Both the position numbers and the translations under genes were made by a program. A stretch of 35,185 nucleotides of DNA from an uncultured Prevotella sp. (lineage in GTDB: Bacteria > Bacteroidota > Bacteroidia > Bacteroidales > Bacteroidaceae): contig CAKPWR010000027.1 in NCBI GenBank assembly GCA_934196725.1, positions 1 through 35,185 of the forward strand. The letters are read 5' to 3'. The notes beneath the pieces were generated by a model. It ran no database searches. It had not been told where the DNA came from and saw only the letters and a program-made list of their open reading frames with translations. Positions 16,072 through 25,365 of the stretch are shown in pieces. Each line of letters begins with the position of its first letter. Positions within the stretch are counted from its first letter, which is position 1.

Positions 16072-17958
16072 ATGAATCGACGTTTTTTGAAATTAATGTT
16101 CGTGGTCATGGCGTTGTGTGGCATGCTTCAGGTGCATGCTCTCAATGTGCATACCATTGGTGATTCCACCATGCAGACTTATGATGAGAGTAGCACCAAT
16201 ACTCGAGGTTGGGCTCAGTACTTCCAGCAGTTCTTTACTGGACTGACGGTCAACAATCGTGGAAAGGCTGGAGCCAGTAGCAAGAGTTTTTACAAAGAAG
16301 CTGCTTATTGGCAGAGCGTGAAGAAGCAGATGAAGCCTGGTGATTACGTTCTCATTCAGTTCTCTCATAATGATGAGAAGACCAATGGTATGGATGGCGA
16401 TGAACTGAAGGCCTATTATAATAAGGTGGGCGATACCAACAAGGCTGCCGCTACCGATTACCGTGGTACCACTCCGTTTGGCACATACAAGGAGTATCTC
16501 CGCAAATATGTAGAAGAGACCCGTGCCTTGGGCTGTAACCCGGTACTTGTGGCTCCTATTTGCCGTATGTATTTCTCTGGCAATACCATTCGCCGCAGTG
16601 GTCAGCACGATTTGGGAGATAAGTATAGTCTGCTTACTGATGAAGGAGTAAGGGAGAACCAGAGCTTGCCTTCTTCAGATCATACCATGGACTATGTTTT
16701 TCAGATGAAGTCTGTGGCTGACGAGATGAATGTGCCTTTCATCGATTTGACAGCTGCAACTAAGGATTTATATCTGAGTTATGGCGATGAGAAATGTCAT
16801 AATCTCTTAGGCGACCAGAACGGAAGTACCCATTTGTCGGCTGTAGGTGCTACCCTTATCGCCCGTTTGGCAGCTTCTCTATTGAAAGATGCAGGAATCC
16901 TGTCCAACTATATCGTTATTCCTTCTGATTTGAGTGTATCTCCTGCTCAGGCTGATTTAGGAGAAGGTTACAAAGGTCAGACCCTGACCAAGGAAATCTC
17001 TATCAATGGTTTTGGCTTGAATCCTTCTGAGGGAAATGTAGAGTTGATGGGAAACAACGGACTGCTCGTTTCTCTTGACAAGACCACCTGGGCTAGCCAG
17101 CTTTCTGTTCCTTATACAGCCGGAACCTTGGTCAAGAGCTTTTATGTGAAGCTGGAACTTACCAAGACTGGAGAAAATGCCGGTACTGTTACCGTTAAGC
17201 AGAATGGGAAGACAATTGAAATTCCTGTAAAGGCAACAGCCATGAGTATGGAAGGCGGTACAGAGGTGAAGGCTTACTGGAGATTGGAAAAGAATGATGA
17301 ATGTGAACTTACCGGACCTGCTATTGTGGTTCCTGAATCTTGGGAGGGCATGTATGTGCAGAGATATTCCAGTCCTAATGCCAAGACTGTCTGGCCTGAG
17401 TGGACTGGCTATGATGCATCTCATAAAACCCAGCGTAATCTGATTGTGGGTGATGCCTGGCCAGAAGGAGAAATTGATGAAGTCTCTACCCGATACATTC
17501 AGTTTGGCATTCAGGCAGCCAAGGGTACCAAGCTTAACATCGACAATATCAGCATGTTGGTTTGCGGCTGTGGCGGAAACGGTATGCGTTGTCATATCAA
17601 TTATTCCAAGGAGCCAGACTTTGCCAACCAGCATACCATCTTCTCGCCAACTTCCATGCCAGCCAACAACATGCTGGAAGTGAAGGCTACTCCTGTCATC
17701 TCTCTCGAAGGTGATGAAACCCTTCTTGTAAGAGTATATCCTTGGTACACAGGTAAGGCTACTGGCAAGACCATCTGTCTGAGCGATGTCATTATCAGCG
17801 GAAAAGCTATGGATAGCGTTGCAAATGGTATCAGAGAAGTTGTAACACAAGAAGAGACAAATGGAGAGAATACTTATTACAACTTGGCAGGGATGAAAGT
17901 TGCCAATCCTTCTAAGGGCATCTTTATTCATCAGGGAAAGAAAGTGGTAATCAAGTAA
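16072..17958 (+). CDS. Secreted rhamnogalacturonan/pectin acetylesterase (SGNH hydrolase, CE12-like) with C-terminal accessory domains
   Basis: The protein has 628 residues. A signal peptide (1-23) is followed by an SGNH esterase domain (~25-275): block I G-D-S-T-M with nucleophile Ser32, block II glycine in NNRGKAGAS, block III Asn100 in FSHND, and block V His254 in GSTHLSAVGA. The usual Asp three residues before the His is Gly251; Asp248 is the nearest acidic residue. Residues ~280-390 look like an immunoglobulin/BACON-like domain (LSVSPAQADLGEGYKGQTLT), ~400-590 a carbohydrate-binding-like beta domain, and the last ~45 a Prevotella-type tail (YYNLAGMKVANPSKGIFI, then HQGKKVVIK). Family members remove acetyl groups from rhamnogalacturonan-I galacturonate. 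The pectin methylesterase gene follows 46 bases later, so the two probably share a transcript and act together outside the cell or at its surface. Confidence 0.85.
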   Translation: MNRRFLKLMFVVMALCGMLQVHALNVHTIGDSTMQTYDESSTNTRGWAQYFQQFFTGLTVNNRGKAGASSKSFYKEAAYWQSVKKQMKPGDYVLIQFSHNDEKTNGMDGDELKAYYNKVGDTNKAAATDYRGTTPFGTYKEYLRKYVEETRALGCNPVLVAPICRMYFSGNTIRRSGQHDLGDKYSLLTDEGVRENQSLPSSDHTMDYVFQMKSVADEMNVPFIDLTAATKDLYLSYGDEKCHNLLGDQNGSTHLSAVGATLIARLAASLLKDAGILSNYIVIPSDLSVSPAQADLGEGYKGQTLTKEISINGFGLNPSEGNVELMGNNGLLVSLDKTTWASQLSVPYTAGTLVKSFYVKLELTKTGENAGTVTVKQNGKTIEIPVKATAMSMEGGTEVKAYWRLEKNDECELTGPAIVVPESWEGMYVQRYSSPNAKTVWPEWTGYDASHKTQRNLIVGDAWPEGEIDEVSTRYIQFGIQAAKGTKLNIDNISMLVCGCGGNGMRCHINYSKEPDFANQHTIFSPTSMPANNMLEVKATPVISLEGDETLLVRVYPWYTGKATGKTICLSDVIISGKAMDSVANGIREVVTQEETNGENTYYNLAGMKVANPSKGIFIHQGKKVVIK

Positions 17959-18004
17959 CCGTCAAATCGTATTTCCATACATACAACCATAAAATAAACG
18001 AACT

Positions 18005-21000
18005 ATGACAAAAGTTAAAAATCTATTGCTTTTGCTCATGTTGCTGCTGGTGGGGGCGCCCCTTCATGCAACTGATGTAAAAGTGAGTTGGCCTTTTAAT
18101 CAAGGTGACGACAAGGCTTTGGAGGCTACGGTATCAGAGGATGGTCTGTTCTCGTATACCAGTGCCAAGTTAGGAGAAAGTCTGGGGTTCTTGGGAACCA
18201 ATAAGGCTGGTAGTATCAAAGTGAGCAAGATACAGCCTAAGGCGGTGGTATCTGCAAACAATGAGGAGAATGCCATCACTTTCTCGGTAAAGACTAAAAA
18301 GGGATTAACCCTGGCGGGTAAAACATTCAGCTTTGATGTCTGCAAGTTGGGTACCAATGCTGGTACGGTAGATGTAGTGGCGATTTCTGCCGGAAAGACT
18401 TATGAACTGAAGAAGGGGCTCAGTCCTCAGAATGCCAAGACCGATCCTTATTATACCCATTGCGAACTTGATTTGTCTGCTATTCCTGCTTCTGGTGATG
18501 AGCTTCAGGTCAAGATTTATATCAAGGGTGTAGCTGTCAACAAGCAGTATGGTTTTGCCAATATCGAGTTGGCGGCATCAACTACAGGAACTGCTGCCCA
18601 GGTGAATCGCTATACGCTTTCTGCCTCTTCGAGCGACTCAAATGCAGGAGAGGTTACCCTATTGCCTGCTGGTGGCGTTTATGATGAGGATACCCAGGTA
18701 ACATTGACAGCTTCTGAGAATTTCGGTTATCATTTCGAGAAGTGGGTAGATGAGAATGACAAGACTGTCAGCAAGGAGAATCCTTATTCTTTTGCCATCA
18801 AGGCCAATACCAGTCTGAAGGCTATATATACTTCTAAACCGGTTTATGCTCTCAAATTGTCTTTGACATCAGGAGCCTTGGAACACATGGTAACCATGGT
18901 TCCTGAAGGAAATGTGGTGGATGGAGTACATTATTATGAAGAAGGTACAGAGGTAAAACTGACTGCTGCCAACAATAAAATCCTGACCTTTACCCATTGG
19001 GATGATCTGTCCACCCAGCAGGAACGTATCGTTACGATGAATGGTGAGAAGACGCTTGTTGCCAACTATTCAGCTTGCGATTATATCGTAGCCTGGGATT
19101 TGCATAATCTTTCTGCCCGTCAGGATGTAGCTGCCGACTTTGCTTCAGAGAGCGAGAATGCCGGTTTGTTGCAGTTGCGAGATGCATCAGGAACTTCTAA
19201 GTCATGGCTTGCTTCCGTGATGAGAGATAAGAACAGTGCCCGTGTATGGCGTGCTTTGACAGAGAAGAATTACTTTGAGATTTCTTTCTCTACCGTAGGA
19301 TATAAGAATATCAAGGTTGCAGCTGCTATGGGCGATGACTACAACGCTTACTCTGTCAACTACATGCAGGTAAGTACCAACGGTGAAGATTATGAGACAG
19401 TAGGAACTTACAATCTTCCTAACCGTGGATGGGATGAGAAGGAGTTTACCTTGCCTGCTTCTTGCGAAGGTAAGACAAAGGTGATGGTACGCTTTATGCC
19501 TGATTACGATTCTCCTTTGACAGGAGTAGAGAGTAACTATGATGGTACAGCTGTGGCTGAAATCTTCGTAACAGCCGATTCTGATCAGGCTGATGATCAT
19601 CAGGCTCCTAAGTTGGTTTCTATCATTCCGGCAGACAATGATGAAGGAGTTTCTGCTACAGGTTCAGTCATCTTGACATTTGATGAGAAAGTGGTATTGG
19701 GTAAGGGCGATGCTGTGCTTGATGGCGAAGTCTTGACTCCAACTGTCAGCGGTAAGACTGTGGTTTATCCATATAGCGGCTTGAAATATAATCAGGCATA
19801 TTCATTTGTCTTGCCTGCCGGAGCTGTCGAAGATAGAAGCGGCAATGCTTTTGAGGGTGTAACCATCCGCTTTACTACCATGGAGCGTAAGCAGCCTACA
19901 GCCCGTCTCTTCGATGCTGTCGTGGCTCAGGATGGTACAGGCGACTATGCTACAGTTCAGGAAGCTATCAATGCTGCACCTGCCAACCGTACCCAGCCTT
20001 GGCTTATCTTCATCAAGAAGGGTGTTTACAAGGGACATCATGATATTCCTGCCAACAAGCCATATATCCATCTGATTGGTCAGGACCGTAACCTGGTCAG
20101 CATTTCTGACGACCGTCTCAGTGGTGGCGACAATGCCTATAAGGTGAACGATGGTGCTACGATGACTGCCAATTCTGATAATCTCTATTTCGAGGGTATC
20201 AATTTTGTCAATTCATACGGAGTGGAAAAGAACAATGGCCCTCAGGCTCTGGCGCTCTATACCGTTGGCGACCGTGTGGTTCTCAATAAAGTAGGTTTGC
20301 TTTCCTATCAGGATACATGGCTCACTACCACCAAACTCAACAACCGTCATTATATCAAGGACAGTTGGATAGAGGGAGCTGTAGACTTTATCTATGGTCA
20401 GGGTAATGTTTATCTGGACCAGGATACCATCAATATTGTTCGCAAGAGTGGTGGTTATATAGTTGCTCCTAATCACGGAGCAGGTACTACTTGGGGATAT
20501 GTATTCATGAACAATGTCATCACAGCTCCGGGCAATCCTGCTGAAACTGATGTATGGTTGGGACGTCCTTGGCATGAATCACCTATCACTGTGTTTATCA
20601 ATACCAAGTCGTATGTCAAGATTCCGGCTGCAGGATGGTATCCTACCATGGGTGGTCTTCCTAAGTTGTGGGCAGAGTATAACACGATGGATGGAAATGG
20701 TAATCCACTCGACTTGAGCCATCGTATTACCGAATATTATTATACGGATTCCAAGACCGGACAGAAGGTAACCGGCAAGAGTGAGAAGGCTGTACTCTCA
20801 GCTGATGAGGCTGCCCGTTACACCGTAAAGAATGTGCTTTCCGGCAATGATGCTTGGCAGCCAACTCTCTTGACTGAGGCTTGTGATAAGCCGGAAGTTA
20901 CTGTCCAGAACGGTCGTCTGGAATGGAATGCTGTTCCTTTTGCCATCTGTTATGTAGTTACTGTTGGTGATGAGGTTATCGGCTTTACCGAGCAGACTTC

Positions 21001-21241
21001 ATTCGAACTTCCTGCTACTGCTCAGGGTAAGAAGGTGAAGGTACAGTCTGTGAATGAGTATGGTGGCTTGAGTGCTTATGGAACATCACAGGTTTCTACC
21101 GGCATCAAGGAAATCCAGCAGGAAAATAAGGGTCGTACTGATGAATCTTGGTATAATGTCTTAGGACAGAAAGTAGACCATGCTCGTCAGAATGGCGTTT
21201 ATATTCATCAGGGAAAGAAGATGGTTATCAGAAACAGATAA
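18005..21241 (+). CDS. Multidomain secreted pectinesterase (CE8 pectin methylesterase)
   Basis: The protein has 1078 residues with a signal peptide cut near residue 22-23. In order: an N-terminal beta domain (~25-195), two InlB/Flg_new-like repeats (~200-275 and ~280-352; FEKWVDENDKTVSKENPYSF, FTHWDDLSTQQERIV), a galactose-binding-like domain (~355-520), a Big_5 Ig-like domain (~530-628; APKLVSIIPADNDEGVS), the CE8 right-handed beta-helix (~633-955), and a C-terminal tail (WYNVLGQKV...GVYIHQGKKMVI) like that of the preceding protein. Catalytic motifs are S-Y-Q-D-T-W (acid/base Asp770), G-A-V-D-F-I-Y-G (nucleophile Asp794) and L-G-R-P-W (Arg854). The enzyme frees methanol from methyl-esterified galacturonan, which opens the chain to lyases. 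It is the last gene of the operon, with a strong terminator after it. Confidence 0.93.
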   Translation: MTKVKNLLLLLMLLLVGAPLHATDVKVSWPFNQGDDKALEATVSEDGLFSYTSAKLGESLGFLGTNKAGSIKVSKIQPKAVVSANNEENAITFSVKTKKGLTLAGKTFSFDVCKLGTNAGTVDVVAISAGKTYELKKGLSPQNAKTDPYYTHCELDLSAIPASGDELQVKIYIKGVAVNKQYGFANIELAASTTGTAAQVNRYTLSASSSDSNAGEVTLLPAGGVYDEDTQVTLTASENFGYHFEKWVDENDKTVSKENPYSFAIKANTSLKAIYTSKPVYALKLSLTSGALEHMVTMVPEGNVVDGVHYYEEGTEVKLTAANNKILTFTHWDDLSTQQERIVTMNGEKTLVANYSACDYIVAWDLHNLSARQDVAADFASESENAGLLQLRDASGTSKSWLASVMRDKNSARVWRALTEKNYFEISFSTVGYKNIKVAAAMGDDYNAYSVNYMQVSTNGEDYETVGTYNLPNRGWDEKEFTLPASCEGKTKVMVRFMPDYDSPLTGVESNYDGTAVAEIFVTADSDQADDHQAPKLVSIIPADNDEGVSATGSVILTFDEKVVLGKGDAVLDGEVLTPTVSGKTVVYPYSGLKYNQAYSFVLPAGAVEDRSGNAFEGVTIRFTTMERKQPTARLFDAVVAQDGTGDYATVQEAINAAPANRTQPWLIFIKKGVYKGHHDIPANKPYIHLIGQDRNLVSISDDRLSGGDNAYKVNDGATMTANSDNLYFEGINFVNSYGVEKNNGPQALALYTVGDRVVLNKVGLLSYQDTWLTTTKLNNRHYIKDSWIEGAVDFIYGQGNVYLDQDTINIVRKSGGYIVAPNHGAGTTWGYVFMNNVITAPGNPAETDVWLGRPWHESPITVFINTKSYVKIPAAGWYPTMGGLPKLWAEYNTMDGNGNPLDLSHRITEYYYTDSKTGQKVTGKSEKAVLSADEAARYTVKNVLSGNDAWQPTLLTEACDKPEVTVQNGRLEWNAVPFAICYVVTVGDEVIGFTEQTSFELPATAQGKKVKVQSVNEYGGLSAYGTSQVSTGIKEIQQENKGRTDESWYNVLGQKVDHARQNGVYIHQGKKMVIRNR

Positions 21242-21264
21242 TGTTATCTGATATTCTTGCATAA

Positions 21265-21312
21265 AAAAGGTGGTTCGCTTTGTAAATAAAGTGAACCACC
21301 TTTTCTCTTTTG
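21265..21312. terminator. Bidirectional terminator between pectinesterase and MATE genes
   Basis: AAAAGGTGGTTCgCTTT (21265-21281) pairs with AAAGTGAACCACCTTTT (21288-21304) with one mismatch and a 6-nt loop. T-rich sequence flanks it on both strands (the minus-strand run is TTTTTTAT). Confidence 0.88.
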
Positions 21313-21314
21313 TC

Positions 21315-22676
21315 TTATTCTTGCTCAATCTTTTTCAGTTCTTTCTCAAATCGGCGACGATACATTTCGCCGGCTATCGTCAGTCCGAACGGGAAGGCTA
21401 TCCAGATGCCCAGCAAGCCCATGCCGCAAGGGAAACCGAGAGTATAGCCCAATGGAAGTGAGATGACGAAGTAGGCGATGAAGGCATAGAGCACCATCGG
21501 CTTCACACAGGCGATACCGCGAAGGGCATTGGCAAAGGTATATTGCAAACCGTCACCAAACTGGTATACCATCATCAGGATAATCAATACCGACACATAC
21601 GCCTGTACCTCGACATTGTCATTAAACCAACCGCCTATCTGGTGACGAAGCAGAAATACCGGAATTCCCATGCAGAGGGAGAACAGCAGGTTCAGACGGA
21701 AACCATCGTAGGCGTTGCGGCGTACGGCTGCATAGTCTTTCTGTCCCATAAAGTGACTCACGCGGATTGCCAGCGCTGCTGCCATACCCGAAAGTACGAG
21801 ATAGAAGAGCTGGGAGAGGGTAATCATTACCTGATGAGCAGCCAACGGAATAGTACCCAGCCAGCCTACCATCACGCAACTCAGCGTAAAGGCTGCCGAT
21901 TCCATTCCCAACTGTAAGGCTACCGGCCAGCCCAGACGGTTCATCTCCTTGAAGTCTGCCTTGTTGATGGAGCTATGAATGAGGTCATGTCTGTATTCTC
22001 TGAATCCCTTGCCTATAATCACAATGCTCACCATCGCCAGAGCCATGAGAATGCGGCTTACCAAGGTTGAGATTCCGGCTCCGAGCAAACCCAGTTCTGG
22101 GAAACCGGCAACACCGTAAATCAATACCCAGTTGCCGAGGATGTTGACCACGTTTCCGCCAATCATCGCCCACATCGCCACCTTGGTCTTTCCGATTCCA
22201 TCCAGAAATTGCTTCATCGTAAAGAAGATACCCATGAAGAGAACCGATGCCAGGTTTACCAGGAAGTAGGGACGTATCAGCTCCAGAAGTTCTACCGGCT
22301 GTCCTATATGTGCCAGATTGAGATAGAGCAGGATGAGAACAGCCGTGAAAATGGCTCCCGTCAGCATATTGGCAAAGAAGGAGTTGCGGACCTTTTGTCC
22401 GATGCAGTCGGTACGTTCCTCTCCGTAAAGCCTGCCGATGATAGGAGTGAGTCCGTAGGTGAATCCCATATAGGATACAAAGACGAGACCGAAGATATTG
22501 TTCACCAGTCCGGCTGCTGCCAGTTCGGGTGTACTGTGATGACCGATCATCAGCGTATCTGCAAATCCCAGAATGATGGTTCCTAGTTGTCCGATAATAA
22601 TAGGAAATCCTATCGAAAGCAGTTCCCGGTAATGATGTTTCTTATTCGTTGTAATCGATGTTGTATGATTATTCAT
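21315..22676 (-). CDS. MATE family multidrug/cation efflux transporter
   Basis: The protein has 453 residues and about 12 hydrophobic segments in two homologous halves. The first half begins LLSIGFPIIIGQLGTIILGFADTLMIGHHSTPELAAAGL and the second LGWPVALQLGMESAAFTLSCVMVGWLGTIPLAAHQV; this pairing (P-x-x-x-x-Q...D/M-V-G-x-x-x-x-x-x-L/A-A) is the MATE signature. NorM-type members export cationic drugs and metabolites in exchange for Na+ or H+. No substrate can be named. It is transcribed alone from a consensus promoter (22726-22757), divergent from hppA. Confidence 0.92.
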   Translation of the reverse strand: MNNHTTSITTNKKHHYRELLSIGFPIIIGQLGTIILGFADTLMIGHHSTPELAAAGLVNNIFGLVFVSYMGFTYGLTPIIGRLYGEERTDCIGQKVRNSFFANMLTGAIFTAVLILLYLNLAHIGQPVELLELIRPYFLVNLASVLFMGIFFTMKQFLDGIGKTKVAMWAMIGGNVVNILGNWVLIYGVAGFPELGLLGAGISTLVSRILMALAMVSIVIIGKGFREYRHDLIHSSINKADFKEMNRLGWPVALQLGMESAAFTLSCVMVGWLGTIPLAAHQVMITLSQLFYLVLSGMAAALAIRVSHFMGQKDYAAVRRNAYDGFRLNLLFSLCMGIPVFLLRHQIGGWFNDNVEVQAYVSVLIILMMVYQFGDGLQYTFANALRGIACVKPMVLYAFIAYFVISLPLGYTLGFPCGMGLLGIWIAFPFGLTIAGEMYRRRFEKELKKIEQE

Positions 22677-22725
22677 ATTGCTTTTAATTACTAATCTATT
22701 TCTTGTATTTTGTCATTGAGGGATG

Positions 22726-22757
22726 CAAAGTTACGGCTTTATTCAGTAACTACCAAA
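22726..22757 (-). promoter_or_regulatory. Promoter of the MATE gene
   Basis: Minus strand TTTG (22757-22754), 20-bp spacer, TAACTTTG (22733-22726). Confidence 0.85.
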
Positions 22758-22793
22758 TTTTTCTTTCAGAAAAAGATTTTTTCCTCCGTTTTA

Positions 22794-22825
22794 TTTGGAG
22801 TTATCGGATAAAAAAACTATATTTG
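22794..22825 (+). promoter_or_regulatory. Promoter of hppA
   Basis: TTTG at 22794-22797, 20-bp spacer, TATATTTG at 22818-22825; 50 bases before the ATG. Back to back with the MATE promoter. Confidence 0.85.
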
Positions 22826-22875
22826 CAGAATCAAACAACTGACAATCAGATTTACAAACCAAATAATATACCATT

Positions 22876-25080
22876 ATGAACAACATTCCATTAGTATTTT
22901 GGCTCATCCCGATAGCCAGCGTTGTAGCATTGGGAATGGCATGGTTCTTCTTCCGTTCGATGATGAAAGAGGACGAAGGAACCGAGAGAATGAAAGAGAT
23001 TGCAGCACATGTTAGAAAAGGTGCAATGGCTTATCTCAAGCAGCAGTACAAGGTGGTGACCATCGTCTTCGTGGTGCTTGCCATTGTTTTCGCCTTTATG
23101 GCTTATGTCCTGAAAGTGCAGAATCCATGGGTTCCGTTCGCTTTCCTTACCGGTGGACTTTTCTCCGGACTGGCTGGATTCTTCGGTATGAAGACGGCTA
23201 CCTATGCTTCGGCACGTACAGCCCATGGAGCTCGTACCGGACTCGACAAGGGGCTGAAGATTGCTTTCCGCAGTGGTGCCGTGATGGGACTCGTTGTGGT
23301 AGGTCTCGGATTGCTCGATATTGCCATCTGGTTTATTGTTCTTAATGCGGTGTATGCCGGGGAGTCTACTGCCCTTATCACCATCACTACCACCATGCTT
23401 ACCTTTGGTATGGGTGCTTCTACCCAGGCACTCTTTGCCCGTGTTGGTGGAGGAATCTATACCAAGGCTGCCGATGTGGGAGCTGACCTGGTGGGCAAGG
23501 TGGAAGCAAATATTCCGGAGGATGATCCCCGGAATCCTGCTACCATTGCCGATAATGTAGGTGATAATGTGGGCGACGTTGCCGGAATGGGTGCCGACCT
23601 TTATGAGAGCTATTGCGGTTCTATTCTCTCTACCGCTGCTCTGGGTGCCACCGCCTTTGCCATGAACAGCGACATGCAGCTCCGTGCTGTTATCGCACCT
23701 ATGATCATTGCAGCCATCGGCATCTTCCTTTCTCTTATCGGCATCTATCTGGTCCGCACCAAGGAAGGCGCATCCATGAAGGATCTGCTCCATTCCCTGG
23801 GCTTGGGAACCAATGTAAGTGCCGGTCTTATCGCCGTTGCCACCTTTATTATATTATATCTCCTAGGCATCGAGAACTGGCTCGGACTCTCATTCTCTGT
23901 TATCAGCGGTCTGGTGGCTGGTGTCATCATCGGTCAGGCTACGGAGTATTATACTTCCCAGAGCTACAAGCCGACACAGAAGATAGCTGAGGCTTCCCAG
24001 ACGGGTCCTGCCACGGTGATTATCAAGGGTATCGGAACGGGAATGATTTCTACCATGGTTCCTGTGGTAACCATCTCTGTTGCCATCATGTTGAGTTTCC
24101 TCTGTGCCAATGGTTTTGACATGTCGATGTCGGCTAAGTCTATCAGTACCGGTCTTTATGGCATCGGTATCGCAGCCGTAGGTATGTTGTCTACGCTTGG
24201 CATCACCCTTGCAACAGATGCCTATGGTCCTATTGCCGACAATGCCGGAGGTAATGCAGAGATGAGCGGACTGGGTAAGGAGGTACGTGAACGTACCGAT
24301 GCCCTCGATGCACTTGGCAATACCACAGCTGCTACCGGTAAGGGCTTTGCCATCGGTTCAGCAGCCCTTACAGCTTTGGCTCTTCTTGCCTCTTATATTG
24401 AGGAGATCAAGATAGCCATGATTCGTGCCGTAGAGAATGGCAAGCAGTATGTGGATGCTGCCGGCAATCTCTTCGACCCATCAAATGCCAGCACCATCGA
24501 TTTCATCAATTTCTTCCAGGTTAACCTGATTAATCCTAAGGTTCTGGTTGGCGCATTCCTCGGTGCGATGGCAGCCTTCCTGTTCTGCGGACTGACGATG
24601 GGTGCTGTGGGACGTGCTGCAGAGTCAATGGTTCAGGAAGTTCGTCGCCAGTTCCGTGAGATTAAGGGAATCCTTGAAGGCAAGGCTACTCCTGATTACG
24701 GTCGTTGTGTAGAAATCAGTACCCGCAGTGCTCAGCGCGAGATGATTATCCCGTCTCTTCTTGCCATCATCATTCCTATCGTAGTAGGTCTGGTTTTGGG
24801 AGTAGCTGGTGTGCTCGGTCTTCTTACCGGTGGTCTTGCAGCCGGCTTCACGCTTGCCGTCTTCATGTCAAATTCTGGTGGTGCATGGGACAATGCCAAG
24901 AAGATGATAGAGGAGGGCAACTTCGGAGGCAAGGGTAGTGAGAATCATAAGGCTACCATCGTGGGTGATACCGTAGGCGACCCATTCAAGGATACCTCTG
25001 GTCCATCGCTCAATATCCTCATCAAGCTGATGTCTATGGTAAGTATCGTCATGGCAGGTCTTACCATTGCGTTCTTGTAA
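22876..25080 (+). CDS. hppA: Membrane-bound ion-translocating pyrophosphatase, K+-dependent type
   Basis: The protein has 734 residues and about 16 membrane helices. The pyrophosphate-binding signature DVGADLVGKVEANIPEDDPR followed by N-P-A-T-I-A-D-N-V-G-D-N-V-G-D-V-A-G is intact, and so is the C-terminal GDTVGDPFKDTSGPS. The residue after G-N-T-T is Ala (GNTTAATGKGFAIGSAALTALAL); K+-independent members have Lys there, so this is a K+-stimulated enzyme. In Bacteroides such enzymes are known to pump Na+, some with H+. It hydrolyses cytoplasmic PPi from biosynthesis and charges the inner membrane. It is a single-gene unit with promoter and terminator. The choice of Na+ over H+ is inferred from relatives. 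Confidence 0.96.
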   Translation: MNNIPLVFWLIPIASVVALGMAWFFFRSMMKEDEGTERMKEIAAHVRKGAMAYLKQQYKVVTIVFVVLAIVFAFMAYVLKVQNPWVPFAFLTGGLFSGLAGFFGMKTATYASARTAHGARTGLDKGLKIAFRSGAVMGLVVVGLGLLDIAIWFIVLNAVYAGESTALITITTTMLTFGMGASTQALFARVGGGIYTKAADVGADLVGKVEANIPEDDPRNPATIADNVGDNVGDVAGMGADLYESYCGSILSTAALGATAFAMNSDMQLRAVIAPMIIAAIGIFLSLIGIYLVRTKEGASMKDLLHSLGLGTNVSAGLIAVATFIILYLLGIENWLGLSFSVISGLVAGVIIGQATEYYTSQSYKPTQKIAEASQTGPATVIIKGIGTGMISTMVPVVTISVAIMLSFLCANGFDMSMSAKSISTGLYGIGIAAVGMLSTLGITLATDAYGPIADNAGGNAEMSGLGKEVRERTDALDALGNTTAATGKGFAIGSAALTALALLASYIEEIKIAMIRAVENGKQYVDAAGNLFDPSNASTIDFINFFQVNLINPKVLVGAFLGAMAAFLFCGLTMGAVGRAAESMVQEVRRQFREIKGILEGKATPDYGRCVEISTRSAQREMIIPSLLAIIIPIVVGLVLGVAGVLGLLTGGLAAGFTLAVFMSNSGGAWDNAKKMIEEGNFGGKGSENHKATIVGDTVGDPFKDTSGPSLNILIKLMSMVSIVMAGLTIAFL

Positions 25081-25105
25081 GAACCTGATAGCATTCCCTA
25101 GAAAA

Positions 25106-25149
25106 AATAGCCCCCGATGCAAGAAACGCATCAGGGGGTTATTTTTTTT
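25106..25149 (+). terminator. Terminator after hppA
   Basis: CCCCCGATGC (25111-25120) pairs with GCATC-A-GGGGG (25128-25138) with a single bulged A, followed by a T8 run at 25142-25149. The terminator ends inside the start of the 137-bp inverted repeat. Confidence 0.9.
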
Positions 25150-25281
25150 CTATATTAATGCCACATTTGCCACGCTGCATATTAACTATCTGATTTACAG
25201 AAAATAAAGCGTGGCAATAAGCGTATTTTTTGTTGCCACTTATTGCCACCTAATGCCACGTGTGCGAACACAAAGGCTTTT
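25145..25281 (+). repeat. 137-bp inverted repeat, left copy
   Basis: Reading outward to inward, it begins TTTTTCTATATTAATGCCAC and ends GCGAACACAAAGGCTTTT. Its reverse complement recurs at 28398-28534 with about ten substitutions, nearly all transitions. Inside, GTGGCAATAAG (25211-25221) and CTTATTGCCAC (25239-25249) form an 11-bp hairpin, and the hexamer TGCCAC/GTGGCA recurs six times. It borders a 3.1-kb segment with a degraded ATPase gene and fic. No flanking target duplication was seen. Confidence 0.88.
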
Positions 25282-25365
25282 GAAAGATATGTTCTTAAAC
25301 CCAAAAAGAGCTATTCTTGCAATCAAGAAGAAACGTTCTCGCAACCAATTACCTGTTTCGTTTTT

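Noticed and set aside
16957..17931. 324-codon minus-strand open frame
   Set aside because: Antisense shadow of the acetylesterase C-terminal domains.
22891..23793. 300-codon minus-strand open frame
   Set aside because: Antisense shadow of hppA; His/Ser-rich composition typical of shadow frames.
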